This document shows, in pieces, positions 26,276 through 35,392 of a DNA stretch of 64,000 nucleotides (its first letter is position 1; each line of letters opens with the position of its first letter). Location of the stretch: contig NZ_JAADZW010000015.1 of NCBI RefSeq assembly GCF_010645065.1, positions 62,001-126,000 on the forward strand, given 5' to 3'. The position numbers and the translations under genes are program-made. This DNA is from Flavobacterium fluviatile. Lineage in GTDB: Bacteria; Bacteroidota; Bacteroidia; Flavobacteriales; Flavobacteriaceae. The notes beneath the pieces are model-generated. The model searched no databases. It saw nothing but the letters and a program-made list of their open reading frames with translations, and was not told the origin of the DNA.

Positions 26276-29200
26276 ATGAGTATAAAAGCAAAATTTAAAA
26301 GTAATAATCGAGCTGTTTTTAGCATCTCGAAAAATTGGCTTGTACTGGCAATAGTAGTGTTTTTTACTATCAATAGTTCGACCGCACAAGAAAAGACAGT
26401 AACAGGGATTGTCGTGGATCATTTAAATCAACCTGTTCCAGGTGCTGGGGTTAAAATTAAAAATCAACAGACAAATACGCTAACGGATATGGATGGGAAA
26501 TTCAGCATACAAGCGGATAGTAAATCGGTTTTACAATTTTCATTTATTGGTTTTGTAACGAAAGAAGTATTAGTCGGCAATAAAAAATCCGTAAATGTAA
26601 CCTTAGAAGAAGAAACTTTAAATCTTAATGAAGTTGTTATTCAAACCGGATACGGTACAACCAAGAAGATTGATTTGACAGGATCGGTAGGGTCTGTTAA
26701 TGTGGATGATTTGCAAAAAGCTCCTGTGCGCTCTTTTGAAGAGGCGCTAGCAGGAAGGGTTGCAGGGGTGCAAGTAATTGCGGGCGATGGTCAGCCTGGC
26801 GACGCATTGAATATTGTAATTAGAGGAAATAATTCCATCAATAACAGTAATTCACCATTATATGTGATCGATGGTTTTCCACTTGAAAACCCAGACAATA
26901 ATATGATTAATCCAGCAGAGATTGAATCGATTGATGTTTTGAAAGATGCTTCTGCTACTTCGATTTATGGATCAAGAGGAGCAAATGGGGTAATTGTTAT
27001 TACGACGAAAAGAGGTAAAGTTGGGGCTCCAACCGTAACCTACAATCAATTTTACGGTATCAGCCAAGTTATAAAAAGAGTAGACTTGATGAATCCGTAC
27101 GAGTTTGTAAAACTACAAGCAGAAATAGATCCTACTAGAGCAGCGAATACCTATTTTAAAGATGGAAAAACATTAGAGTCTTATAGAGGAGTTGAAGGTG
27201 CCGATTTTCAAACTAAGGTATTTAGACCCGCTGGATCTCAAAACCATTTTCTATCCTTAACAGGAGGTAATCAGGATACACGTTACTCAGTTTCGGGATC
27301 AATCACAGATCAAGAGGGAGTAATAATTAATAGTGGTTTCCAACGTTATCAAGGTACTGCAACATTAGAGCAGCAGATTGGTAAAAGTGTTAAAGTAGGT
27401 ACTAATCTTACTTATACAGCTACAAAATCATACGGTCAAACACCAAGAGAACAAAACAATAATGGTGGAAATAATGTGGCCTTCAATTTAATGTATAACA
27501 TTTGGGCATACCGTCCTATTACAGGTTCTTCTTTTAATCCAGATGATTTGTATGATGAGTTTATTGACGAAGAAACGCTTGACCCAGGAGTGTACACAAG
27601 AGATTTAGTTAATCCCGTTGCTTCCTTTGAGAACGAGTACAGAGGTGTATATAATAATAATTTTAGAGGTAATTTGTTCGCAGAATTTAAATTTAGCAAA
27701 CCGCTGACTTTTAGAGTCACAGGAGGAATTAACCTTACTAATACCAGAAATGAGGAATTTTATAATTCAATGACCCGTAGAGGATCTGGAGATCTTGGCG
27801 TAAATGGAAGTATTGGTTTTGGAGATAGAAAAGATTACTCTGTTGAAAATGTATTGACCTATGATAAATCATTCAACGAGAACCATCGTTTAACGTTAAC
27901 AGGTATATATAGTTTTCAAACAACTAAAACAGAAGGATATGGTTATAGCGCCAACCATATTGAAAACGAATACTTAGGAATGGCGGCATTAGGAGGAGTT
28001 TTAAATACATACTCTCAAACTTATTCCAACTCATCTATTTACAGGTTACAATCTTTTGCAGGAAGAGCTGCTTATCAATTAGCGGGTGGTAAATATATTT
28101 TTGGAGCTAGTCTTCGTGCCGATGGTTCTTCGAAATTTTCAGAAGATAACCGTTATGGTATTTTCCCATCAGGATCTGCAGCTTGGAGGTTTGGTCAAGA
28201 AAACTTTGTTAAAAACTTAAATGTTTTTTCAAGTGGAAAATTAAGAGCAAGTTACGGTGTGGTAGGGAATAATAGAGTAGGAGATTTTGCTTATGTATCC
28301 TTAATTTCTCAGCTTGCTGGAGGAAGACCGCAATATTACGGATTTGGCGCTGATATCAGTAGTGATAATTTGGCTTATTTTATAACTACTTTAGGAAATG
28401 AGGATGTGAAATGGGAAAACACAAGACAATTTGATGCTGGACTTGAAATTGGCTTCTTCAAAGATAAATTATTCGTTGAAATCGACTATTATAAAAAGAC
28501 TACCTATGATTTATTATTAAGTTCTAAATTGGCAGGAAGTGTTGGTAGTCCGACAAATATTATCAATAATATTGGTACCATTACCAATCAAGGATTTGAG
28601 TTTACCTTAAACTCAACAAATATTCGTACGAAAGATTTTACATGGAACACTAGTTTTAATATCTCGTTCAATAGAAATAGAATTGAAGAGTTAAGCGGGG
28701 GCGATGATTATTTACAAAGAAATGTACCTGGTGCCGGTAGCGCAATGAACTCTGTTATAGGTTACATTTCTCAAATAGGAAAACCCATTACGGCAATGTA
28801 TGGTTTTGTATATGAAGGAAATTATCAGGTAGAAGATTTTAATATACAACCGAATGGTTCTTATTTATTAAAACCAAATGTGCCTTATGGAATTGGAGGA
28901 GAGATTGGGCAGTCTGCTACTACAGTGCAACCAGGAGACCCTAAATACAAAGATGTTAATGGTGATGGTTTAATAAATAATGATGATAAAACAATTATTG
29001 GTAATCCGTTTCCAGTACATATTGGTGGATTAAACAATAATTTCAAGTACAAGCAATTCGATTTGAACATTTTTTTCCAATGGTCTTATGGAAATGATAC
29101 CTATAATGCGAACCGTTTGTATATGGAAGGTGGTACTCCAGTAGCCTTCAATTCAAATCAGTTCGCCTCTTACGCAGACCGATGGACAGAAGAAAACAGA

Positions 29201-29509
29201 AGCAATACGATGTATAGAGTAAATGCAACTGGTACAAGAGTATATTCAACACGTTTTGTTGAGGACGCTTCTTACCTGAGGTTTAAAACGTTACAAATTG
29301 GTTATAATTTTGCACCTGAACTGGTTTCTAAATTGAGATTACAATCATTACGTTTATACATGTCGGCACAAAACTTATACACTTGGACGAAGTATTCCTC
29401 AACAGATCCAGAAAATGCAACCAAAGGAAGTACACTTACCGCAGGGTATGATTTTTCAGCCTATCCTAGAGCTTTTACAATTGCAACTGGTATCAATATT
29501 TCATTATAA
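26276..29509 (+). CDS. susC: SusC-family TonB-dependent transporter (pair 1)
   Basis: 1077 aa outer-membrane importer. Signal sequence to about residue 38 (NSSTAQ), a carboxypeptidase-D-like regulatory domain (about 40-115: VTGIVVDHLNQPVPGAGV, FSFIGF), a TonB-box-like LNEVVI, a plug domain with GYGTTKKIDLTGSV and the SusC signature DVLKDASATSIYGSRGANGVIVI, then a large beta-barrel ending in ...ATGINISL. It imports oligosaccharides across the outer membrane with the SusD encoded 12 bp downstream, powered by TonB-ExbBD encoded elsewhere. The C-terminal aromatic-rich strands and length are normal for the family. Substrate is not predictable from sequence by eye. Confidence 0.95.
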   Translation: MSIKAKFKSNNRAVFSISKNWLVLAIVVFFTINSSTAQEKTVTGIVVDHLNQPVPGAGVKIKNQQTNTLTDMDGKFSIQADSKSVLQFSFIGFVTKEVLVGNKKSVNVTLEEETLNLNEVVIQTGYGTTKKIDLTGSVGSVNVDDLQKAPVRSFEEALAGRVAGVQVIAGDGQPGDALNIVIRGNNSINNSNSPLYVIDGFPLENPDNNMINPAEIESIDVLKDASATSIYGSRGANGVIVITTKRGKVGAPTVTYNQFYGISQVIKRVDLMNPYEFVKLQAEIDPTRAANTYFKDGKTLESYRGVEGADFQTKVFRPAGSQNHFLSLTGGNQDTRYSVSGSITDQEGVIINSGFQRYQGTATLEQQIGKSVKVGTNLTYTATKSYGQTPREQNNNGGNNVAFNLMYNIWAYRPITGSSFNPDDLYDEFIDEETLDPGVYTRDLVNPVASFENEYRGVYNNNFRGNLFAEFKFSKPLTFRVTGGINLTNTRNEEFYNSMTRRGSGDLGVNGSIGFGDRKDYSVENVLTYDKSFNENHRLTLTGIYSFQTTKTEGYGYSANHIENEYLGMAALGGVLNTYSQTYSNSSIYRLQSFAGRAAYQLAGGKYIFGASLRADGSSKFSEDNRYGIFPSGSAAWRFGQENFVKNLNVFSSGKLRASYGVVGNNRVGDFAYVSLISQLAGGRPQYYGFGADISSDNLAYFITTLGNEDVKWENTRQFDAGLEIGFFKDKLFVEIDYYKKTTYDLLLSSKLAGSVGSPTNIINNIGTITNQGFEFTLNSTNIRTKDFTWNTSFNISFNRNRIEELSGGDDYLQRNVPGAGSAMNSVIGYISQIGKPITAMYGFVYEGNYQVEDFNIQPNGSYLLKPNVPYGIGGEIGQSATTVQPGDPKYKDVNGDGLINNDDKTIIGNPFPVHIGGLNNNFKYKQFDLNIFFQWSYGNDTYNANRLYMEGGTPVAFNSNQFASYADRWTEENRSNTMYRVNATGTRVYSTRFVEDASYLRFKTLQIGYNFAPELVSKLRLQSLRLYMSAQNLYTWTKYSSTDPENATKGSTLTAGYDFSAYPRAFTIATGINISL

Positions 29510-29521
29510 AAACGAACCAAA

Positions 29522-31600
29522 ATGAAAAATAAAATTATAGCACTTATAGCTTTAAGCAGTATTTTTAGCTTCAGCTCCTGCTCAGACTATTTAGATACTG
29601 AGCCTACATCAATAACTTTAGAAACGTATTTTAATAACGAGAAAGAGCTCAATACTTTTTTAAATTCAGTATACGATCCAATGAACGATGCTTCTTTTTA
29701 TGGGTCGAATTATCAGGTAATCATGGCACAAAGTACCGATGAGGCTTACAACCGTGCTGCTGTCAATACTTCAACTGTGTCAAGTTATAATGGACTTACT
29801 TCTAATACAGATTTGGCTAACTTTTGGAACCGTTTATACATCGGAATTAATAGAGCCAATACCTTGTTGGAAAACATTGATAAGGTGCCTAATTTGACAC
29901 CTAATCGTAAGAATATATTTTTAGGAGAAACAAAATTTTTAAGGGCTTATTACCTGTTTTTAGCAACGCAGTGGTTTGGAGATGTTCCTTTACGAACCAA
30001 ATCGGTAACGACTCCATCCGATACCCATATTGCTTTCACTCCTCAAAAGGAGGTGTACGATTTTGTAATTGCCGAAATGACTGCAGCGGAGCAATTACTT
30101 AGTAGTCAAACACCAGGAACAATTATACCTTATCAAAGCGGTAGAATTACCAATACCACTGTTCAGGGTATTTTGGCAAGAGCTTGTCTTTATGCCGCTG
30201 GTAGACCGATAAATGATACTAAGCGCTATGCAGAAGCAAAATTATGGGCGCAAAAGGTAATTACCTCAGGTTTTCATAAATTGAATCCAAATTACGAGCA
30301 AATATTTATAAATCACTCGCAAGATCTTTACGATGCTGCCTTTAAGGAAAGTATGTGGGAAGTAGAATTTCACGCAGATCCATCAAATGCTGACCTTAGA
30401 GAAGGAATGAATGCAAACGCGATGATTGTTCCACAGTACAACGGTATTACGCCAAGTATGGGTAAGGGCTTGTGTCCGGTTTTAGGGACAGCACTATTGT
30501 ATAGAGGTTATCAATCCTATTACAATCCTATACGTTCAACCGATTTATCTCCTGATAAAAGAAGAGACCTTAACTTAACGCCTTGGAGTTACGGTGGTGG
30601 AAATGCAACAACAGATGCTACTAAAAATGCGGTGGCTTGGAATTCTTGGTGGGGTAGATGGCCTGGAAAATGGAAAAGAGAAAACGAATTAGTAGCCTTT
30701 AATAACCAGTCCTCGCAAAACTGGCCTATCCTTCGTTATGCAGATGTGCTCTTAATGTATGCTGAAGCTGATAACGAATTAAATGGTCCTACTGTGGAGT
30801 CTATTAGTTTCGTAAATCAAATTAGGGCTAGAGGCTATGGCTCTTTAATGGGAACAAATAGTATTGAGCTAACATTAACAACAGGAGGAAGTGGGTATAC
30901 AATAGCTCCAACTGAAATTGCTACTCTTGGAGCTGTTTCTACAGAAAAAGCAACTATTGGAACTACAATCTCTAGTGGTGTTGTAACTTCTATAACAATG
31001 AGTGTACCAGGAGCTTACTCGGTTTTGCCCAGTACCATTTATTTAGGAACACCATGGGAAGCTTCTAAAAGTTATTTGATTAATACCAATGTTGTAAATC
31101 CTAATAATGGTTTGCTATACAGAGTGACAACTGCAGGAACAACTACTGCGGTGCCACCTACTCATACCTCAGGAGCTTCTACGGCCACTTCTACAGGTGC
31201 GGTATTTACCTACATAGGTGTTGCAGCTACTGCTACTGCAGTAAAACTCACAGGACAACTTACAGCTGCAGAGACAGCTACGAAAGAATCCTTTAAAAAG
31301 GTCATTCAAGACGAACGTATGAGAGAATTGTGTTATGAAGGAGTTAGAAAAAGAGATTTAATTCGTTGGGGAATATTAGTGGAGAAAGTTAAAGAAATGG
31401 CTGATTTAGCTACAAACGGAAGTTTGGAAAGATTTCCTAATGATGTACAAATTATTCAGCCTGCACAAACTGCTGGTTCATTCAGATTAATTGCTGCAAA
31501 TCCAGGAAATAATATTGCCGATTATTGGTACTTACTTCCAATTCCACTCGATGAAATATCAAACAATAGATTGTCTAAGCAAAATGTAGGTTTCAAATAA
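29522..31600 (+). CDS. susD: SusD-family glycan-binding lipoprotein with an unusual C-terminal insertion
   Basis: 692 aa, well above the usual 500-620. Lipobox SFSSC with Cys20 followed by SDYLDTEP. TPR-like SusD core: FWNRLYIGINRANTLLENID, ETKFLRAYYLFLATQWFGDVPL, RYADVLLMYAEADNELNGP, and the late signature IQDERMRELCYEGVRKRDLIRWG (594-617, written here as a continuous family motif in two parts: IQDERMRELCYEG and VRKRDLIRWG). Between these, at about 447-578, is an extra low-complexity stretch rich in Thr, Ser, Gly and Ala (GGSGYTIAPTEI; RVTTAGTTTAVPPTHTSG; AVFTYIG) that is not part of the normal fold. It should cap the SusC barrel and bind glycan; the insert may add a second binding surface. 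Confidence 0.93.
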   Translation: MKNKIIALIALSSIFSFSSCSDYLDTEPTSITLETYFNNEKELNTFLNSVYDPMNDASFYGSNYQVIMAQSTDEAYNRAAVNTSTVSSYNGLTSNTDLANFWNRLYIGINRANTLLENIDKVPNLTPNRKNIFLGETKFLRAYYLFLATQWFGDVPLRTKSVTTPSDTHIAFTPQKEVYDFVIAEMTAAEQLLSSQTPGTIIPYQSGRITNTTVQGILARACLYAAGRPINDTKRYAEAKLWAQKVITSGFHKLNPNYEQIFINHSQDLYDAAFKESMWEVEFHADPSNADLREGMNANAMIVPQYNGITPSMGKGLCPVLGTALLYRGYQSYYNPIRSTDLSPDKRRDLNLTPWSYGGGNATTDATKNAVAWNSWWGRWPGKWKRENELVAFNNQSSQNWPILRYADVLLMYAEADNELNGPTVESISFVNQIRARGYGSLMGTNSIELTLTTGGSGYTIAPTEIATLGAVSTEKATIGTTISSGVVTSITMSVPGAYSVLPSTIYLGTPWEASKSYLINTNVVNPNNGLLYRVTTAGTTTAVPPTHTSGASTATSTGAVFTYIGVAATATAVKLTGQLTAAETATKESFKKVIQDERMRELCYEGVRKRDLIRWGILVEKVKEMADLATNGSLERFPNDVQIIQPAQTAGSFRLIAANPGNNIADYWYLLPIPLDEISNNRLSKQNVGFK
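30860..31255 (+). other. Inserted module inside susD resembling phage/adhesin beta-repeats
   Basis: Codons 447-578 of the SusD gene. The first part (GGSGYT.APTEI...SSGVVTSI.MSVPGAYS) resembles small glycine-rich beta-repeats, and the second (WEASKSYLINTNVV...YRVTTAGTTT..PPTHTSG...AVFTYIG) resembles modules I associate with phage tail or structural proteins and large adhesins. The resemblance is by motif memory, without any search. The reading frame is intact on both sides, so it is a domain insertion, not a frameshift. Confidence 0.5.
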
Positions 31601-31617
31601 TTAAATTGAATTAGAAG

Positions 31618-32526
31618 ATGAAAAAATTAATTTTTACAGTTTTAATGATGGGTGTCCTCGTTGCTTCCTGCAGTGATATCGAAGTAGACACACCCTCTTT
31701 TGAAGCTAATTTAGAGGTACTGAATTATAAAGCAGGAGATACAGTTACCTTTTCATTTAAAGGTAGTACAGATTATGCCTACTTTTTTTCTGGAGAACTA
31801 GGAAAAGAATACAGTAAGCGTGCGATTTTTGAAAATGATGTAAATGGTAATGCTGAATTTTCTTTTAATAGTAATGTTACTCCGGGAGATGCTGGCGTGA
31901 ATAACCTTAGGGTTCTCGTTTCTAATAACTTTAATAGTCTATACGATAAAACCAATGTAGAAAAAGCTACTTGGGTAGATATTACTGATAAAGTAAAATT
32001 AGGAACTAGCACTAATAATGTGGTATCAGGTGTTGTCGATTTGACACCTTATCAAGCTGATGATAAACCTTTGTTTATTGCCTATAGATATTTAGGACAA
32101 AATAATACAACCTTAAAACAACAAGCTTGGACAGTGGGTTTATTTTCTTTCAAAACGAAGCATCCTGATGGTGAAGTGTATGTAAACGCCGCCTCCTTTT
32201 ACGATGCCGCTTTTACTAGCGTAGATTTAAATGGTGGTCAGGCAAGTTGGACTGTCAATTCTAGTACATTAACACATGTAGGCTTGGCTGCGGGTAGTGA
32301 AGATGATGACGATTGGGCTATTTCTAAGGCAATTAATCTTAAAAGTGCTGTAGGAGATGCTACTGGCGTAGTTACCCTTAGAACACTGAATACAGGTTTT
32401 ACGCCTACTTCTTTTTCGTATGTATATGAACAGCCAGGAACCTATAAAGCTACTATTGTAGCGGTAAATGCAACATCAGAGGGTAGTAGAGAAAAAATTA
32501 AAGAATTTCTAATTGAGGTGGAGTAA
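31618..32526 (+). CDS. DUF5017-type surface lipoprotein of the susCD operon
   Basis: 302 aa lipoprotein: lipobox VASC with Cys18 followed by SDIEVD. The N-terminal 130 residues (LNYKAGDTVTFSFKGSTDYAYFFSGELGKEY) match the start of DUF5017 proteins found behind susD genes, an Ig-like beta-sandwich. The C-terminal half (ASFYDAAFTSVDL..., FSYVYEQPGTYKATIVAVNATS) ends with a PKD-like strand pattern. Its position directly after susD (17 bp) is that of SusE/SusF-type surface glycan-binding proteins, so glycan capture at the cell surface is the likely role. It is the last gene of this operon; a terminator begins 32 bp later. Confidence 0.75.
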   Translation: MKKLIFTVLMMGVLVASCSDIEVDTPSFEANLEVLNYKAGDTVTFSFKGSTDYAYFFSGELGKEYSKRAIFENDVNGNAEFSFNSNVTPGDAGVNNLRVLVSNNFNSLYDKTNVEKATWVDITDKVKLGTSTNNVVSGVVDLTPYQADDKPLFIAYRYLGQNNTTLKQQAWTVGLFSFKTKHPDGEVYVNAASFYDAAFTSVDLNGGQASWTVNSSTLTHVGLAAGSEDDDDWAISKAINLKSAVGDATGVVTLRTLNTGFTPTSFSYVYEQPGTYKATIVAVNATSEGSREKIKEFLIEVE

Positions 32527-33072
32527 ATTCAGATTTAAATAGAATTCTAGAAGGCAAAAAAAATGAGTTCGGTATCGCACCGGGCTCATTTTTTTATGTA
32601 AAAACGGAGCTGATTTTTTAGATCACAACTTGCTATGTACTAGTTGTTTACTGGTTTTTTGCTTCTCAGTAAAATAGTATCGAATAATGGCTATAATCCT
32701 ATAAAAAGGGAGATGTGTTATTGCTAAAGAACAATAATTTATACTCCTATTGATTAGTAAATAATAATATTACACTTTATTTTTTATTATTTGAACCAAA
32801 CTAAAATTTAGTAAGTGATTCATTTGTAATAGATAAAGAAATTTTACTAACCATCAAACCAATTTATTATGAAAGAAACCAATTTAAGTAAGAAGCTTTT
32901 TCGAAAGTAAAAATTACCACTACTTCAACGGTAATACCGCATTTCAAATTCATTCATTTCAAAGCAACTGTACCCAACTAATAGGCAAGGCTAATTATAG
33001 TCAAATTCTATCGGTGAAGGGTATGGAATGCCAAAAATTAAACACTATTAATTTTAACTAAACCCAAAAAAA
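32527..33072 (+). other. 546-bp gap: terminator and leader of the secreted-lyase operon
   Basis: Holds the terminator at 32558, then AT-rich DNA likely to contain the promoter of the lyase gene at 33073. A 13-codon ORF (32869-32910, MKETNLSKKLFRK) follows a typical PUL leader and could be a leader peptide or a gene remnant. No other coding potential is seen. Confidence 0.5.
32558..32595 (+). terminator. Rho-independent terminator after the DUF5017 gene
   Basis: AAAAAATGAGTTCGGT (32558-32573) pairs with ACCGGGCTCATTTTTT (32579-32594), with two G-U wobbles and a 5-base loop, followed by T residues. It closes the FAS1-susC-susD-DUF5017 operon. Confidence 0.85.
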
Positions 33073-35229
33073 ATGAAAAAATGCATTCAAAAGGGATTAA
33101 CCACCCCTGATTTCAGAAAAAAAACAATAAGCAGTATCGCTTTATTGTTATTTGCAGTATGTTCTGTGCAAGCACAATTTGTGCATCCAGGAATATCGCA
33201 TAAAAAATCCGATTTAGACCGTATGAAATATATGGTCGCGGCTCAAGTCGAGCCTTATTATACTTCTTATCAAAATATGGTAGCCGATTCGAAATCGAGT
33301 TACAATTATGTGGTTCTGGGCAAAACTACTTTTACTGAATTGGGTAGAGACTCAGGTGTCAATTATTCTGCTTGGAACAGTGACATTCGCGCCGCTTATT
33401 ACAACGCCATTCGATGGTATATTACGGGCGATTCTAGACATGCAGACAAGGCAGTTGAAATTTTTAAGGCTTGGTCTAACCTCACTTCTGTAACGAGTAG
33501 TGGAACAGAATCCCTTAGTGGAGGCGTGGGCTATATTATGATTGAAGCGGCCGAAATTATCAAAAACACCTATTCGGGTTGGTCTACATCGGATATCAAT
33601 AAATTTAAAGCCATGTTGGTGTATCCAGGATATTCTACAACCACAGTACCAACGGGAAATGCTACTTTTTATTGGAAATCCTATCAAGGAGATGCTGCGC
33701 GACATGGTAATCAAGGTTTGTCGGGATGGCGCACTGTAATGGCGATGGGAATTTTTCTGGACAACGAAGTCATGTACGATAGAGCGCTTCGCTATGTAAA
33801 AGGTCAAACACACCGTTCCGATGATTTGCCGTATACCTCCGGACCCAACACCAGCACGACGCTTTTAGCAACTGGAGACTACGCTGATACCTACAATTTT
33901 ACCAAAGGAACTTCGATTCCAGATTATGGATTCAATGATGTATTGACCAATTATATTTACTCCAACGGACAATGCCAAGAGTCCTCCAGAGATCAGGATC
34001 ATGTGCATTTTGGACTCGGACTATTAGGCTCTATGGCCGAAATGGCATGGAACCAAGGAGACGATTTGTACGGCCATCAAAGTAGCCGATTGTTAACGGG
34101 ACTTGAATTTAATTTGAAATACAATGTCTCGGCCATTGCTTCGTATGCTGATCAAACGACACCTTGGACACCAACCAATTTTATTCAAGGTTTTGAGCGA
34201 ACAGGAAGATGGTATTCCAAAGCCATGAGTCCGGTGGGTAGAGGGGGTTTTACAGCGAAGCGTCCTAATTGGGAAATGGTAACCGCCCATTACGCAGGCA
34301 GAGGATTTAAGACCGCAGCACAAACGTTATGGACTCAACGCGCTCGCGATAAATCGATAGAATTAAGCGGTTATGAAAAAGCCGGTTGGACCAATGACGC
34401 TATTGGATGGGGTGGACTCACTTTCCGAAGACCAGCAGGCTGTTACGGAGACCCCATTAGCGGTTTTGCATCCAATGGATTGCCTATTTATGCGATGAAT
34501 GTCTTACCAGGAACCATTGAAGCAGAAAACTACGATTATACTCCAATAAGTGCCCAAGGCAGAACTTATAATGATGTAACGACCAGTAATTCGGGCGGTA
34601 AGTATCGTCCTGCCGATGGGGTAGACATTCAAACTTGTTCCGAGGGCGGGTATAACGTAGGTTGGATGGCAGATGGCGAATGGCTGACTTATACCGTGTA
34701 TATACCTTCTGCGGCAACTTATAATATTAGTATTCGCTATGCTGCAAGTGCCAGCGGAGGAAAAGTAAAATTTATGTTTGGCGGTGCAGACAAAACAGGA
34801 GAGGTTGCTATTCCTAGTACTTCAGGGGCGCAAAATTGGCAAACACTGGTAGTAAAATCGGCGGCAAGCCTTTCTAAAGGAGTGCAAAGCATGAAAATCC
34901 TAATATCTGGAACTAGTAATAAGTTTAATATCAATAATATCATTATTTCAAATGCAACTGCTAGTACTGCAAAGCTTGCGCAAACTTTGGCTGTTGATAA
35001 AGAAGAAGCTACAGCAATCTATCCCAATCCCGTTTCAAATGTATTGACCATTGCCAACGCGCAAGGTGCAAGCGTACAATTATCTGATAGCTTAGGAAAA
35101 CTAGTGGTAACCCAAACCATCAAAACAGACGCTGAAATTATTGATATGAGCAAAATGGCAGCTGGTTTTTATTTCCTAAAGATGGATCACAACGGTACAA
35201 TTTCAACTAAGAAAATAATTAAAGAATAA
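33073..35229 (+). CDS. Alginate-lyase-superfamily enzyme with CBM6 and T9SS tail (copy 1)
   Basis: 718 aa. Signal peptide to about residue 35 (SVQAQ). Residues 36-470 form an alginate_lyase-type (PF05426) alpha/alpha-toroid: FVHPGISHKKSDLDRMKYMV, RAAYYNAIRWYITGD, RHGNQGLSGWR (210-220), NGQCQESSRDQDH (298-310) and WNQGDDLY. The conserved His, Arg and Gln/Asn of the last motifs are the likely active site; PL38-like glucuronan/mannuronan lyases have this fold, so a beta-eliminating lyase is likely but the exact family is unsure. A CBM6-like module follows (482-626, TIEAENYDY, GEWLTYTV) and a T9SS sorting tail from about 645 (AIYPNPVSNVLTI). It should be secreted or surface-attached. A close paralog lies directly downstream. 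Confidence 0.82.
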   Translation: MKKCIQKGLTTPDFRKKTISSIALLLFAVCSVQAQFVHPGISHKKSDLDRMKYMVAAQVEPYYTSYQNMVADSKSSYNYVVLGKTTFTELGRDSGVNYSAWNSDIRAAYYNAIRWYITGDSRHADKAVEIFKAWSNLTSVTSSGTESLSGGVGYIMIEAAEIIKNTYSGWSTSDINKFKAMLVYPGYSTTTVPTGNATFYWKSYQGDAARHGNQGLSGWRTVMAMGIFLDNEVMYDRALRYVKGQTHRSDDLPYTSGPNTSTTLLATGDYADTYNFTKGTSIPDYGFNDVLTNYIYSNGQCQESSRDQDHVHFGLGLLGSMAEMAWNQGDDLYGHQSSRLLTGLEFNLKYNVSAIASYADQTTPWTPTNFIQGFERTGRWYSKAMSPVGRGGFTAKRPNWEMVTAHYAGRGFKTAAQTLWTQRARDKSIELSGYEKAGWTNDAIGWGGLTFRRPAGCYGDPISGFASNGLPIYAMNVLPGTIEAENYDYTPISAQGRTYNDVTTSNSGGKYRPADGVDIQTCSEGGYNVGWMADGEWLTYTVYIPSAATYNISIRYAASASGGKVKFMFGGADKTGEVAIPSTSGAQNWQTLVVKSAASLSKGVQSMKILISGTSNKFNINNIIISNATASTAKLAQTLAVDKEEATAIYPNPVSNVLTIANAQGASVQLSDSLGKLVVTQTIKTDAEIIDMSKMAAGFYFLKMDHNGTISTKKIIKE

Positions 35230-35240
35230 CATTTTATTAG

Positions 35241-35287
35241 GTCTTATTTAAGGAACATTTCTTTTAAGTGTTCCTTAAAAACAAGAC
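35241..35287 (+). other. Stable hairpin between the two tandem lyase genes
   Basis: TTTAAGGAACA (35247-35257) and TGTTCCTTAAA (35269-35279) are exact inverted copies with an 11-base loop, extended by outer arms GTCTT (35241-35245) and AAGAC (35283-35287). No T-tract follows on the plus strand, so it is a weak terminator at best; it may protect the 3' end of the upstream message or set the ratio of the two lyase transcripts. Confidence 0.45.
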
Positions 35288-35392
35288 CACTCTCAAATAG
35301 TAAAATCTCGTTTTCGATACTCTTTCAGAGAGATTCGAAACCCTATTGCAGTGCTATTACAACCAATTAATTTTTAAATCAACCAAAAAAAA

